From the NCBI GenBank assembly GCA_030765055.1, contig CM060950.1:17404966-17468965 (forward strand): a stretch of 64,000 nucleotides of DNA, in the 5' to 3' direction. The first letter of the stretch is position 1. Every line of letters starts with the position of its first letter. The DNA comes from Mantis religiosa (lineage: Eukaryota > Arthropoda > Insecta > Mantodea > Mantidae). A model generated the notes under the pieces. The model had not been told where the DNA came from and did not search any database. It saw only the letters and a list, made by a program, of their open reading frames with translations. Positions 1-42,061 of the stretch are shown here, one piece after another. The position numbers and the translations under genes were made by a program.

Positions 1-385
1 CATTACGCGATCCTTATTTTTCCATATGAATATATTCTCCCATGTTGTCAATTTATTTTGGTTTATCACTCCTTTTAATAATTTTGGATTTGGATCAATG
101 TCATGGTTTTCATTCCAAAAGTGTCAGCAGTAGCATTTCACTTTTGGAATGAAAACCATGACATTGATCCAAACCCAAAATTATTAAAAGGAGTGATAAA
201 CCAAAATAAATTGACAACATGGGAGAACATATTCATATGGAAAAATAAGGATCGCGTAATGAACTTTGAAATCCCACCAGTAGATAATTTGACAAAGAAG
301 TTCAAAGTTCCACCACCAGAGAGAGAGCAGACAACAACAGATGTCAGTTGGAAAGAGATTGAAAATGGAGGCGAATGCCTTTGAA
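1..385. repeat. Near-perfect palindrome with a coding-like flank
   Basis: Bases 1-260 fold into one hairpin with arms of about 115 nt around a centre near 130. The right arm continues into a frame reading WENIFIWKNKDRVMNFEIPP and on to about 384. A diverged copy of this stretch is at 51,990-52,200 (WENIFI ... HRVMNFEIPAVD). The left end is cut by the window edge, so flanking duplications cannot be judged. Confidence 0.7.
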
Positions 386-399
386 ACTAGTCTCTCATA

Positions 400-1500
400 A
401 ATATAAACAAGTAAGTGACAAGTATTAATAAACCAACTACAAATAGTTTCTGAGATTAAACATCTGATTATTTATTATTATTACTTTCTTTCTTTATTTT
501 TTTATTATGGCGGTGGCAGTGAAGGATATTGAGCCCCAATGTAGATCCGCCTCTTCAGGTAAGGCCTAAATGGACAACCAATCTGTTAGTTGTTATAGCC
601 TTCTGTAACACTTTATGTTTATAAAGGGTCAACACATACATCCAAGACCTAAACAAGGTTGGAAGGTTTTCCTGACAGCAAATTCTCCTGTCTCAGCTCG
701 AAATCAAACCAGCTCACTTTATATTATGTGCTGGCCAGGAAAGCTGACTCCTATGCAAGTATATGTATGAAGTACTTAAATGTAATTTTTCATGTTCTTC
801 TCATGCTTCTTCTTTCCCTCTACTTCTTTCTCTTATGTAATATGCCTTTACTCTTTAACGACTCATTTTGTCTTACTTGAGAATAAAGGTTGGCTTTTAC
901 AGGTTTGTACATTTAAATTCAAGAGTGCCACAAAAACTCTGAGAGTGGAAACCTATAAGAAAATTTATAACAGTGTAAAATTTGCTGATGAATCATTTGT
1001 CCTGTTTCCTTTTCATACATTATTCTGAAAACTGCATTTAAATTTTAACTGATTAAAGCTCAAAATTATGAATCAATATTAAATTTGTATAGCATTACAT
1101 ACAATACATGTCTTACTAATACATTTTTCATTTATGTTTAGTATCTTGAGCAAATACGGAATTGTGAGAGGTATTTGCAACAGATATTTTGGTTATAGGT
1201 ATTAAATTAAATTTTTTTTTTGATTTTGAAGAAAGGCAAGAAAATGCAAACTTAGTGCTCCTTTGCAGATTTGACAACTGGGTTATTATTTCTTTATGGA
1301 CAACTATTTTAAGGAAATGCAAGCATGTTTTTTATAATATATAAAATACACACAGCTTCTATAACAATATTAAAAAAAAATTTAGAAATCTATAATGGAA
1401 CCCACTTCAACTTCCAGAATTTATGATTGCCTACTCTTTCATAAAACTAAGCTAAGAAGAAATGAATCCCTGTCCATGACAGACTTACATTGTGACTAAA
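400..1500. other. 3' flank of JNK, no gene seen
   Basis: AT-rich sequence with short chance reading frames only. It may include distal 3' UTR of JNK. I see no repeat with clear boundaries. Confidence 0.5.
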
Positions 1501-1543
1501 TACTGCACAGCTCCAAATGGGGGCTATTTCAAGAGACATATGC

Positions 1544-1549
1544 TTTATT
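1544..1549 (-). terminator. Candidate JNK polyadenylation signal AATAAA
   Basis: AATAAA on the minus strand about 70 nt beyond the TAA. It is the first such hexamer after the last coding exon. More distal AATAAA/TTTATT-type sites exist in 480-500, so longer 3' UTRs are possible. Confidence 0.4.
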
Positions 1550-1617
1550 AAGTTCATTATATCTCTTCCAGGAGAGAGAGAGAGAGAGAGTCTGGGGGAG
1601 AAGATGGCAAATCTTCA

Positions 1618-1716
1618 TTACTGGGAGCCCTGTTCACCCACTTCATCTGCAACTGGTACTGATGTTGCTGAAGATGGTGTAAGCAGATCAGAGGGTGGTG
1701 GCTCCTCCCCCGGGCT
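1618..1716 (-). other. In-frame open extension after the JNK TAG stop
   Basis: Directly after TAG the same frame runs 32 codons to a TAA at 1620-1618. The predicted peptide is rich in Ser, Pro, Glu and Thr (it begins SPGEEPPPSDLLTPSS), like disordered JNK tails. It could be readthrough, a recent CGG-TAG or TGG-TAG type change, a sequencing error, or chance. A possible donor (GCG|GTAGAG) also overlaps the stop. Confidence 0.35.
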
Positions 1717-30958
<29,242 letters not shown>

Positions 30959-30989
30959 GCGTGGCTTAGTGGTGGCTACTCTGGTCTGC

Positions 30990-32500
30990 AATAAAAGAAA
31001 TTAATATATTACTGTTTATGAAGTTTGTAATTTTTCAACATGTTAACTTTAGAACAGATTTTTCTAAGTATGTTAATATCTATTCAAACATGTGTAGAAT
31101 AATTGCTAATGGCAGAAAATTTAAGGGTGTATATCCAGAAAAGCACTGTTCTGTATACAGGTACCGCAAGTGCAAAGTTTTTTTACTTTACACCACAATA
31201 ATGATAACATTTGGGAATTAGGCAATTAGTGAGGTGAGTTGTATGGATGATGATGTACAATGGAATATATCAAGTAGTTTCATCAAAATCAGTTTATGAA
31301 ACATATTTTAATTGTACAATACCTTTACAAAAGTTGCTGATGATATGCACGGGTATTATTTCCATTTGTGTACAACTGAAGAAAAGGGAAAGTGCATACC
31401 GTATTTTATCACATAAGCTCCCTCTTGCATATTTCCCTCCACAATGATTTTTCATCAATAAAATTTATTTGCCTATTAAACATCACATAATTCCCTCTCT
31501 TTGTTCATTCTTATTGGAGCGGCCTTCAAATGACTTGATAAATGATAAAAATCGGTGCTTACCACAAAAGTAGTTACTCGTATTGCCATTGTCACAATGT
31601 ATCGTAAAATTGAAATATGAAGTTGCAGACATGTTTCGAAATCACTTTGTTACAAGGTGTCATAATGTCGAAATATTCAAACTACAAGGCAAAATTTAAA
31701 TATAATGTACCTATATAACTTTTACATAATACTACATGGTTTACCTTCCTTTCAGAATTCCTAGAAGCACCACTCACATAATTCCCTCCCCAGTGTTTTC
31801 AACCAAATTTTTTGAGAAAAAAAGGGGGCAATTACACAATAAAATATGGTATATAGATTGTCAGCTTTATGTACTTTTATTACTAGTTCAGTTTGTAGCA
31901 AATGCACCTTAGTTGCTTTACAGCAATTTTAACACAAATTAACATTTATAATAACCCAGGAATGAACAGTTCTTGTTGTAGAAATTAGAAACATGCTGAA
32001 ATTTCAGAAGTTGACTGGACATTGTAAGTAGGGAAGTATTTCCTTAACAGTATCCACTTTTCCCCCTTGCTCCCTCCCACTACCCTCTAAAAACATCTGT
32101 ATTACAAGCCTTTTAATGTCCCCTTATATCTCATTCACTATTTATTCAAACCTCATATATATTATACAGTTTTATGCCTTAACATATATTCTATAAAGTA
32201 ATACTTTCCCTGGAATTTAGCAAAATAAGGAAAAATTTTCCTGCAGAAACTTTTCTTTTCTTTTTGGTTTTATGCCACAACACTTTTATTTGAAATAACA
32301 TCCCTAATCTGATCAAATAAAAGTTGAATGAAGTTGCAGAGCAGTTTTCAAGCAAGGGGCCTGGAACAGATACAAACTGCAAAGATGATCTGTCACTAGC
32401 ATGGGATCGTAAAGTGGGAATTGAGCATTGTGGCAGCACTCATTGTCGCTTGCTTGTGTTTCTAAAGACAAGATCAATTTCGTATCATTCATGTAACATC
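30990..32500. other. Upstream of JNK coding exon 1, no gene seen
   Basis: Probably intronic (5' UTR intron). At 31,632 ACATGTTTCGAAA is a half hammerhead motif without its CTGATGA partner. No convincing 5' exon. Confidence 0.4.
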
Positions 32501-32514
32501 TGATGCTACTAATG

Positions 32515-33868
32515 ATGTTACTAATAGTAACTCATGGAGTACCCCAAGGTTCCGTGTTAGGGCCTTTATTATTTCTTATCTATATAAATGACCTCTCACT
32601 TTATATAAAGGACATTGCAAGTACAGTTCTTTTTGCTGATGACACTAGTGTCCTGGTGACCAGTACAAATTTAAACGAGTGTACAATTAAAATGAATTAT
32701 GTTTTGAACTGTATGTCATGCTGGTTTAAAGCAAACAAATTATCTGTGAATCTAGACAAAACAAAAGTGGTCAAATTTATAACCTGTCGTACATCACATA
32801 CTGAAATAGAAATCGGGATTAATGATATGTTATTAGAAGAAATTGACAGCATAAAATTTCTGGGCCTTCAAGTGGACAGATGTTTAGATTGGAAAGCTCA
32901 CATAAATTATATCTTACCTAAACTTAGCTCTGCCTGTTATGCTATCCGAGAGCTGGTTAATGTGAGTTCTATTGACACACTTAAATTGGTATATTATGCA
33001 TACTTTAACTCTATTATGGAGTATGGAATATTATTTTGGGGCAACTCAGTAGAAAGTAAAAAAATATTCCTTATGCAAAAGAGGGTTATAAGAATCATTA
33101 CTAACACCCACACCAGATGCTCCTGTAAAGATCTTTTTACAAGATTGAAGATATTAACGCTTCCTTGCATGTATATATTCTCGATCCTAAAATTCTTTGT
33201 ATGCAATCGTGCCTTATTTGCAACAAATAATGTAATTCATAAAATAAACACTAGACAAAGGTATAATATCCATTATCCCAGTGCTAAACTTTCTTGCTTC
33301 CAGAAAGGTGTGTATTATGAAACTATCAAAATATTTGGCGCACTTCCTAATGTTCTTAAAGAAAAAGTTGATAATTTCGGTGCTTTTAAAAAAGATGTTA
33401 GAGAGTACCTTTGCTCAAAATCTTTTTATTCTGTACAAGATTATCTGAATGACAAATTATCCTGATAATGCTTCTGTAGCTCTATAAGTAGTATTTAACT
33501 ATTCCAATGACAAATCATTACTTATAAATATTTGATGCAAGCTGAAAGTTTATTTTTAATCTATATGTATTTAATAAATAACAAGAATGGTATCCATTGC
33601 AAAAAGGTTGAGACGTACTGGCATAAGCCAAGTGAGAGCTGGTTTAAAAAGTGTTTCATTTTGTATCATATATGATTATCCCTGCTTTGTTTTCCATATT
33701 GTTGTTCATATTGCCTGTGTACTATAACATGTGTCTTATGTTAACTTTTGTACATATATACGCTATTAAACTTTATACCTCTAGACATGTTCAATGTTCA
33801 CAGCATTTTCTGGCTACAAGTGAACCTACTGAACGCAAATCAATCTAATCTAATCTAATCTAATGGAA
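32515..33868 (+). pseudogene. 5'-truncated LINE with reverse transcriptase C-terminal half
   Basis: Frame to 33,465 starts within the RT: GVPQGSVLGPLLFLIYINDL, then LFADDTS (catalytic FADD box), thumb KLSVNLDKTKVVKF and the post-RT block MEYGILFWGNS. It ends NDKLS. A 3' UTR of 400 bp ends in a (TAATC)n-type tail at 33,843-33,864. The frame is intact from the truncation point, so a young insertion. It looks Jockey/CR1-like; the clade was not determined. Confidence 0.85.
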
Positions 33869-33985
33869 CTTAATAAGCTAAATCTTTTAAAAATGAATTT
33901 ATAACAAATTTTCTTTTCTATACTAAATTTTTGTTAATTTTGGTTTGGGTGGTAAAACTTTGCTCTTAGCCTAAATAATTAAATC

Positions 33986-34178
33986 ATAGCACAAAAGTGA
34001 ATCGAAAAGATATTGACACACTGCTTCACTCACACTGTTTTTTCACAGGACATGTTTCAAGAGCTTTTGCTCTTATCATCAGCTGGAACTCGACTAGTGC
34101 AAATTGTAGTGGTTTCCTCTTTCTCCATATTTATCGATTATACATGTCAATAACTTCTTGATTCACTTTTGTGCTAAG
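33986..34178. mobile_element. Small palindromic element with a hammerhead core
   Basis: Outer arms AGCACAAAAGTGAATC and GATTCACTTTTGTGCT (33,988 and about 34,160), continuing inward as TATTGACA/TGTCAATA. The hammerhead motif sits between them. No clear target duplication found. Confidence 0.75.
34046..34086 (-). ncRNA. Hammerhead ribozyme motif, complete core
   Basis: Minus strand: stem I CAG/CTG, CTGATGA (34,082-34,076), perfect 6-bp stem II AAGAGC/GCTCTT with an AAAA loop, GAAAC (34,058-34,054), ATGTC. All invariant bases present. Confidence 0.65.
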
Positions 34179-34179
34179 T

Positions 34180-36320
34180 TGTGCTTCACTGTTTCTACGC
34201 TCTTTTCAATTTTATACTTTGAATTAAGTCATAGCTTTATCCAACACCTATGGACCCACTGTGTGCCAGACTGGCAACAACTGACCGTTAAGAAGTTTAA
34301 TAAACCGTTACTAATTCGAGCAACAGTAATCAGTGCCATCCATAGTATCAGACACCTCCCAACCACCATTAGTAGTTTTCATCTTTATATGCTTTTCATC
34401 TTTGCTTTCTTTTCTTATTAACTTTCTGATTACTATACATGCTTAGTCGTCATCAACTGTGCTTTGATCACTGTGAGTGTTGCCTTGTAACAAATATTCA
34501 CAGCAGTGCTTGCACATAACTGGATAAAGCAGACCTTTCTTTCTACAATCACAATAATTCTCAAAAATAGATTCAATAGAACATGACACTAAATGTGAAA
34601 GATCAGTTTGCACAAAAGGCTTTAAAAGAGTGTCTAATTGAAGAACTTTTCTCTCTCCTGTACTTTCATTTATCAACTCCAACTTCCATCCTCATTCAAT
34701 AGCTGGCAAGCTATTGTCTAACCACTGCTGTACTTGCAAGTAAACTCGTATTATGTCTCAGTTGTTGAAGGTAAGTTTGTTAGGTTGTAATTGTGGTCAT
34801 AAATTTGTTTTTTTGTGTCACTATAAATTTGAAGTAAGATACTTAATTCAAGTATGTTGTGGCAGATGGAAGCTTTTATTAATTAATTATTACTTTTAAC
34901 TGGGTAGGGAGAGTAATGGGGAATTGCATCAGTTGGATTATATTGTTAAATCTGTGTAGCAGTTTTTCCAGTTTGAACCGGTTTTCTGCTGGCTTGGGCA
35001 TGCTGTAGAATATTCTAGAAGCTTGCCTTTTAGTCAGTAAGAAAAGGGAAGGGTGGGAGGCGTGGATCTTCTTTTGGAGTGTTACCTCAAAGAACACTAG
35101 CTAGCTGTTGTGGGACACTTACAGAGAGACAGTCACAAAGAGAGAGTGCTCTGGACTTGTGAGAATTGCCTCCATTTGCTACATTTCTTGGCGCCATTGT
35201 GTAAAGCAACATCTAAGAATGTAAAAGGTATTTCTTACTGTCATTAAAATGTAAAATGATCTGTTTGAACTGCTCTTCTCTATTTCTTTTTAGTTTAGGC
35301 ACACTTCCCTTTAAGGTTCTAATGTCGGATTCTGGTCCTAGCAGGGTTTGCAAGCCAAACAAGTTATTCTCCCCATTGTGTGTAAGAAAATGTGAAATTA
35401 TCTGTTTGATTAAGTTTGGGTATGTAATAGTTTTGTTTTTGTTTTTCTAGAGCTAGCACACAACAATATATCTGTAATATTAATCTATATGTGGTAGGGC
35501 AAATTTTCGCCACCAATTAGCATTTGTTCTTCCCATATATGTAGTTGCAAAAAATGTTGAGGCTTCCACCAAACACTTCACCATTTCAATTGATTTCAGC
35601 TTTACTAAACACAATTTTTTTTTTTTTGCCATATTACACACGTCATTGCATTCCACAAACAAAAGACTTCTGATTTCACTGTGCCACTGGATCAAAATGT
35701 TTATTTCATAAAATAGTTAATTAAATTCTTGCTACTGTTTTGCTCACAAAATTAACTGCCTTTTTCTGTGAACCAAGAATCACTAAAAAGTCAATATACA
35801 CTGACAGAACAAAATGCAACACAATCAAGGATTGCTTAACTTAAATGAAGAGTTAAGTTAAAGGTGATAGATGATGATGGTATCATATGATAGCAAATTT
35901 GATGATTTCATTCACCAATATTATAACTGCTCAGTATCCACATACCTTGTTTCACGTAAGCTTGCCCGGTAATCTCTTAACGGTCACGTGACCTCATCTC
36001 CTCTCATTGGCTGCTGTTTGGTACAGACTGTTTTGCGGTAAAAATTAGTTCGTTATTTAACATGGTGATATATCTTTATATGTTGAAAGAGAATTGTCAA
36101 ATATTTACTTTCATAACTGTTTCAATTAAATATATTACGCAACAGAGTTAATTTATCTGAAATGCATGTTAATTCTTAAATTAAAGAGAAGGTTCCTTTG
36201 CATCTAGGCCTGCCTTTCTGATGACACAATAGCACGTGCTTTAGCGGTAGTGAATTACATATATTTGTTTATATTTGTTTATATGAGTTTTATCACTGAC
36301 CTTGTTCTGAACTGGATTAG
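34180..36320. other. No gene recognised
   Basis: A minus-strand frame 34,682-34,443 (Cys-rich, VMCKHCCEYLL) is unexplained. 35,990-36,030 is locally GC-richer with a CACGTG E-box (GGTCACGTGACC) and a CCAAT-type ATTGG, a possible promoter patch upstream of the frame at 36,323. Confidence 0.3.
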
Positions 36321-36322
36321 TC

Positions 36323-36733
36323 ATGTATTGTCATTCGAAGGTGTACTGTGCGCGTTCGAGAGATACGTTATTTTATCCATCGTTTATTGCGCATGTACTT
36401 ATTTTATGTATAATGGCAGAGTCTACCGCCAGTTTTTCGCTGAAGCATCGTAAGGGTAAACCATTACAAAGCGGTGAAAAAAGAATTGTGTTGCATGTGT
36501 TTAATGCACTCACAGAGAAGAATCCGTCTTTGTCAGTGAGGGAAGTCGAACAGTTGTGCTCCGAAGTTACAGGTGTGAGTGTTAGGTCCATAGGATCATC
36601 GCGACGTGAAGTTGAGAAAACAGCGTCATCTTCAGCTGTCAGGATCGATAATTTCCTTTCATTCATTTCTGAAATAACTGTTTATAATAATGTTTCTTTT
36701 CTATCCGTTTTGTTTTCTATAAACTCTTCCTAG
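36323..36733 (+). pseudogene. Transposase-like N-terminal HTH domain
   Basis: Reads GKPLQSGEKRIVLHVFNALT then SLSVREVEQLCSEVTGVSVR and SIGSSRREVEK, a pattern I recognise from the N-terminal DNA-binding part of DDE transposases and domesticated relatives in insects. The ATG at about 36,414 (MAESTASFSLKHRKG) is a plausible start. The frame runs out after about 80 residues with no catalytic part. It could be an exon with a downstream splice, but no donor is obvious. Confidence 0.45.
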
Positions 36734-36739
36734 TTGTCA

Positions 36740-38810
36740 TACATTCTATTTTCTTCCAAATGTATACCACAAGAATTGCGTACCTAGTGCTTCTACTATG
36801 AGCATGATCTTCGGTTTTAGAGATTGTACGTTCTGAATATCCTGCAAAGGTGACTGAAAGATTGCATCCATCCTCACAGCACTTATCTGCAACTTCTCCA
36901 TAAATGAATAATTTGACTGTCATATAATGGAGTAAAAATTCTCCATCTAGTACTAGCGCAAACAATTCTGCAGTATCTTCATCAATAAATACATATGTAA
37001 TTACTTAATGAAATGACACATTAGCAAATACAGATATATCAACCTAGAAAATAATCATATGATATGCATTATCTTAGTTTCATGGAACTATTGTAAATAC
37101 ATAAAATTCTGTTGGAAAGCTGCTGAGGACTGACTATTGCTTATTATGAACAAACCTTTAACTTCCTCTGCTTAGCTTGAGTCTGCACTTTGCCATTTCT
37201 GTGCAACTGTGTAACTCAGTTAAGTTTTTTCAAGGCATTTTGCATTGCTATATCTTTTCATTAGGCATGATTACAATTTGCTGACTTGATATATATCTGG
37301 AAGACAATGATAAAGATTCTACTAATTCTTCTGTAAATGTGTTATTTTCCTGAAGCCATGAAGCAAAAGTTTGTATATCTAACTGGTCTGTCTTTTCTTT
37401 TGAATCTCTGAAATCAATTTGCTGTTAATCGAATGTTGTAGGACTTCCCAAAATGTCTTTTAAGGCTTTGTGAACCTATAAAAAATAGGTTCCACGTATC
37501 CATTTAGGTTTGTACCATGTGTCAAACCTCCAACATTGGAGGTTTTCATTGGGCAAATGACGTCTTACTCAGTACTCATAATCGTCCAAGAGTCAAACCA
37601 GAGTCACTTCGTCTCACTGTAAATATTCCATTCATTGTCTCTGCATCACTCTTACTCTGTTTCTCTCAGTTTGCAGTTGATTTCCATCATTAGTTGTACA
37701 TATACATGGGCTGAATATGCCTAGCTGAATGAAAAGTAGAGGAGTATTTGGATTGTTGTTGCTAAATAATACAATCTCATGTTCATTCAATATAAATTGG
37801 AAAATAAGATTAATACATTTCAGGAAATTAATCTGAAGTTTGGAGGTTCACTTTGATGACTAATGTTATCAATGAAATGATGATGATGATGATATAGTTA
37901 CATTGTTCAGTTAACTTTAAGTGACCCAAAGCAAAAACGACACATTTGGAGAACCAATTATACATAAACTTATACTATAAAGTTTAAACCATGCAAAAAA
38001 TCTATTATAATTGGTTGACACTAAAGCATCCAATTTATTGGCACTGAACAACTGATTCAGGGAGTCACGATTCTCAGATTTGACGAGAATAAATGCGTGA
38101 TGGTGATGGACAACATGGAGTACAAGCAGTCAGTTGGTTTTGTGCATGCACGTGTCGTAGGAAAGTTAACAACTGCTTTACGGGTTACATATTGTTTTGT
38201 TTTCCTTCAAATTATGCATAGTTAATGCAATAAACCATAAAGACACACTATTATATTTACTTAAAATAAAATTAACATAGTCGAATAATGAATAAGAAAT
38301 TCTTACGAAATTCATTTTAGTAAAAATAGTCAAGTTATCCCTTTTTAGGTTATATTGTAAGGGTTAAAGCTATGCCACGTTTCTGAGATTTGAATTATGG
38401 GAAACAAAGTTATAAGCGAGAATTCATAGGTACGCTTGCAATTTTATGTTTAAAGGGGTGAAAGAGGAATCAGCATAAAGGGGAAGGGGGGGGGCTTTTG
38501 TGAAATTACACTTTTGAGCGAGTTCTAACAATACAAAATATTGGGCTTGTCTTCCAAATATGGTCACTTTTTTGGCCCTCGTTGCCTGGGCTATAATGAA
38601 AAAAAAAAAAAAACACAATCTATATGATTGCAATGTTTATATATACAATGCCAAAACTATAATTAAAAAAAACAGAAAAAAGAATAAGAGAGAGATAAAA
38701 CGACCCCAGTGCTAAAAGTTTAGGCTTCGATATGAGGAGGAAACTTTTTAATGTAATTTCATGTCACATCTCACATTTTGCTGACTTTGTTTGGCACTGC
38801 ACATGACGGA
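36740..38810. other. No gene recognised
   Basis: AT-rich. A small perfect hairpin AAACCTCC/GGAGGTTT lies at about 37,526-37,548. Short GAT run near 37,878. Confidence 0.4.
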
Positions 38811-38817
38811 CCCGGAC

Positions 38818-38881
38818 ACATTTGAGCACCATTTCACCCATTTCATTCATCGTCCGATATGACTTAACGTTGGAGGACGTC

Positions 38882-38912
<31 letters not shown>
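38818..38912 (+). mobile_element. SINE family C 3' end with poly(A)
   Basis: TTTGAGCACCATTTCACCC to ATATGACTTAACGTTGGAGG, then a long A-tract (38,886-38,911). Only the last 70 bp of the family remain. It confirms the 3' orientation of the family. Confidence 0.75.
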
Positions 38913-39675
38913 CTGCACATGACATTTTCACGTATCTTGAGGCTCCATATGATTAAACGAGAATCTTGACGATGAAATTCTAATTGTCTTCCCGTCGATT
39001 TTGATGTTTTATGAATGGATTCTAGGATCGATATTACCATAACCTCCTACATGTTAGATGGTCAAGCTTCTCATTCCCTTGAAGTAAATGAAGCTACCGC
39101 CGACTTTCCTCAGCTACATCGATGTAGTGTTTAAATTAAACTGGTGCCATTTCTTGCCTCTTATGGTATTCTATATAAGCTCATTTATCAAGTCATCTTC
39201 CCGACATCTCCAATGAAGTTGAAAATTAATCAAGTGGTGACCAGGAGTCCTCGGAAGTACAATACGAACTTGGCTCAACAGGTTCACGAGAGTGGAACAC
39301 GACGGCTTTGATATTCAAAACGTAATCAAGGGACAACATCGCTATTCTTCACTCACCGTCCGATATGACATACTGGTTAAGGACGTTAATTAATCATCAA
39401 AGCAAGCACGGAAATATGACATTCTGGTGGTTAGTAGGTCCTTGACCGAAAAAAAAGGAACTACTACTGAAGGAGGACGCTTTCAGTCGAGAGCACTTGC
39501 TGCCGTACGGCATGTCCATAGAAGTGCAGCGCAATCCTGAAACTTGCTATAGTCCAAGACGTAAAACAAAATAGCAGAACAGGAAATGCTATCTCATCAG
39601 CTGAAGCACTCGCTGTTGCTAAAATATGTTATTAGCAGGTTCTGCACAGATATGACTTGAGGTTTTCTTCTAGTA
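38913..39675. other. No gene recognised
   Basis: Mixed sequence; 39,350-39,395 resembles the 3' end of SINE family C (CCGTCCGATATGACATA). Confidence 0.35.
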
Positions 39676-41003
39676 CGAGGCGTATCCGTAAAATAAGATC
39701 TCCAATTTTATTTAATATAGAAAACATGTTTATTGTCAATGAAGGTTACGTTGATGGAAAGGCGGAACTCACAGCTATTTTTCAACCTAATCACCATTGC
39801 GATCGCTGCACTTTTGCATGCGCTGTGGCAGTTTTTGTATACCCCTGTCATAGCACTCTCCCGCCAAGTTGCGCAGATAGCGCTCAACCTCGTTTTTCAA
39901 ATCACCATCGGTCTGGAAATGTGTTTCACCCAGGTGTGACTTCAACTCCGGAAGCAGATGATGATCACTAGGTGCTAAGTCTGGACTTTAGGGGGATGGG
40001 TGAGGATGTCCCATCCCAACTGGGCCAGGAGATCAGCCGTTGCATGTGCAGTATGGGGACGGCCGTTGTCGTGATGAAAAATCACTTCCTTTGTCAGCAT
40101 TCCGCTCCTTCGATTTTGAATGGTACGTCGCAAATTTTTTAAAGTCCCACAGTAGCAAGCGGCATTTATTGTTGTGCCTGTATGCATAAACTCACACAGC
40201 AATACACCTTTTCTGTCCCAGAACACAGTGGCCATCACTTTGCTGGCAGAAAATGCCTGTTTGAACTTTCGCGGCTTCGGCGAACTCGAATGCCGCCACT
40301 GACGAGAACGTTCTTTAGTTTCTGGTGTTGTGTAGTGCACCCATGTTTCATTGCCAGTGACAACTGAATCAAACAATTCCTCGCCCTGTTCTGCATAGCG
40401 CTCCATGAATCGGTGGGCCGCTTCAGCACGTTGCCGTTTATGGTCTTCGGTGAGCATTTTGGAGACCAACCTCGCACACACCTTGCGATGATGCAAATAT
40501 TCGGTCAAAGTCTTGTCAATCGTAGTCTTACTGACTTCAGGGATAAGTTCGCACAGCTCGCGAACTGTCACATGCGAATCTTTAATCATTTCTTGCTCCA
40601 CTTTTGCAATTGTTTCGGCTGAAACCGAAGGCTGACCAGAACGCTGTTCGTCTTGGACGTCTGTACATCCGTCTTTGAACTCTCAGACCCACTTTCGCAC
40701 GTTTTTGACGTCCATACACTGTGGCCCATAGACTTCGCATAACTGACGATGAAGGTCAGTGGGGGTAGTGCCCTTGGCACTCATAAACCGGATCACTGCA
40801 CGCAACTCGTACTTGGCGGCGGAAGTGATAGGAAGCTCCATCGCAAACGGCTGCCCAGCCGAGACTAATGGTTACAACGGGTTCTTTGTGGTGGGGATTT
40901 GAAGGAGTGAAACCAAGCTACACGCCAGTGTTGCCGGATCTCTCGTAATACCGTTCCTCACGGCTCCAGCGCCTTGGAGACCTTATTTTACGGACACGCC
41001 CCG
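39676..41003 (-). mobile_element. Full-length mariner element (1,328 bp), inactive
   Basis: Terminal inverted repeats of about 28 bp (CGAGGCGTATCCGTAAAATA at the left; the complement at the right has CGGGGCGTGTCCG). TA dinucleotides at 39,674-39,675 and 41,004-41,005. The length and a transposase on the minus strand fit mariner (DD34D). Confidence 0.92.
39787..40841 (-). pseudogene. Mariner transposase, broken
   Basis: From the ATG at 40,841 (MELPITSAAKYELRAVIRFM) to a stop at 39,787, about 350 codons. Lesions: a TGA where WVREF is expected (at about 40,685, a CGA to TGA change), an Asn in place of the first catalytic Asp (VVTGNETWVHY), and a frameshift at about 39,997 immediately before the third Asp block (SPDLAPSDHHL). 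The second Asp block (FHHDNGRPHTA) is intact. Confidence 0.92.
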
Positions 41004-41059
41004 TATAACCTGTCTGAAGAATGAATGCATATAGCATTTGCGTAAACACAAACAGTACA

Positions 41060-41680
41060 GCAGTACTTCGTCACCAGTCCCTGCAGCAATTGAGTCTACA
41101 GTGAATGGGTTCGAATCAAGTCAAAGTGCAAACACCACTGCTCGAAGTCATATGCTCCCAAACTAGAGAATTATTATACAATATGTTACAATCTTATAAA
41201 GAAGATAACCGTCAATGACTAATTATTCCGTTAAATAATGCTACACCAACGGCAGTGAGGAAAATTGAACGAACTGTGCATAATAGAGTTAAGGGGTTTC
41301 AAATTCTAAGCGTAAGGGAGAAAAACTTTGAACACCTGGTAACATCGCCCACGTACAAAAAGGTTCGAACTCAATGAGTTTAAAAAATGTGTTGTGCGCA
41401 GAAGTTTCCCTGAGTTTTTCGAACAGAGAAGAGAAATCCCTACAGTTCGTAAACTCATGGATGCGGTTAAAGAAAAGGCCCCTTTTAAAGGTAAGAAGGA
41501 CACATTCTGAAGAATACTTAAAGACATGGGACATCTATTTCGCAAGTGCAAAAATGTGTTGTATTATGTATGCTGTGCAGATGTTTTGATGGTCAGACTG
41601 TACTTCATTATATTCCCCCTTCTCTGACTTCTCTAAACCGAGCCATGCTACACCAATGACCTCCCTTAACAATTGCACTC
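41060..41680 (+). pseudogene. DNA-transposon remnant with HTH, copy 2
   Basis: Aligns with 8,170-8,885 (for example TTCCGTTAAATAATGCTACA, ACGAACTGTGCATAATA, GTAAACTCATG). Slightly better preserved coding than copy 1 (KIERTVHNRV; LMDAVKEKAPFKGKKDTF-like). Both copies end near the same place, so the shared element may itself be truncated or non-autonomous. Confidence 0.55.
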
Positions 41681-41820
41681 ATTCGTCAGACAGGTAATAT
41701 ACTTGTACGTTTACAAGCAAGAGGAGAGAAGAGAGGCTGCAGTCCCGAGCGCTACTAAGTTTGTGAATGGCCGGAGTGCTTGGGGAAGCGGAGGCAGAGG
41801 TTGCACATAATTATTTTTCA

Positions 41821-42061
41821 GTGTGTAGTGTTTAACGCCCGCTTTTACTACATACGGCACCGCAGGCGATGACACTGATGGTACATGAGATGAAGATGGA
41901 GCACCGGTGGAATGAGATGGCGGGGGAAACCGGAGATCCCGGAGAAAACCCGCCCCAGCGCCGTGTTGTGCACACAAATCTCACTTTGCGGTCGCCTGGG
42001 ATCGAACCCAGGCCGCCTTGGTGAGAGCCAAGCGGTCTAACCACTGAGCCACGGCGCGGCC
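41821..42061 (-). mobile_element. SINE family B
   Basis: GGCCGCGCCGTGGCTCAGTG start at 42,061; GGGTTCGATCCC; ends CACTACACAC at 41,821. Full length. Confidence 0.9.

Noticed and set aside
31620..31680. Another hammerhead at 31.63 kb
   Set aside because: GAAACATGTC is present on the minus strand but no CTGANGA core or stem II can be found at the right distance.
33843..33864. Telomere-like repeat
   Set aside because: The unit is TAATC-like, not the insect TTAGG, and it lies at the 3' end of a LINE, where it is the tail.
34443..34682. Cys-rich 79-codon frame as a gene
   Set aside because: No recognisable family, no clear splice sites and no second copy; kept only as a remark.
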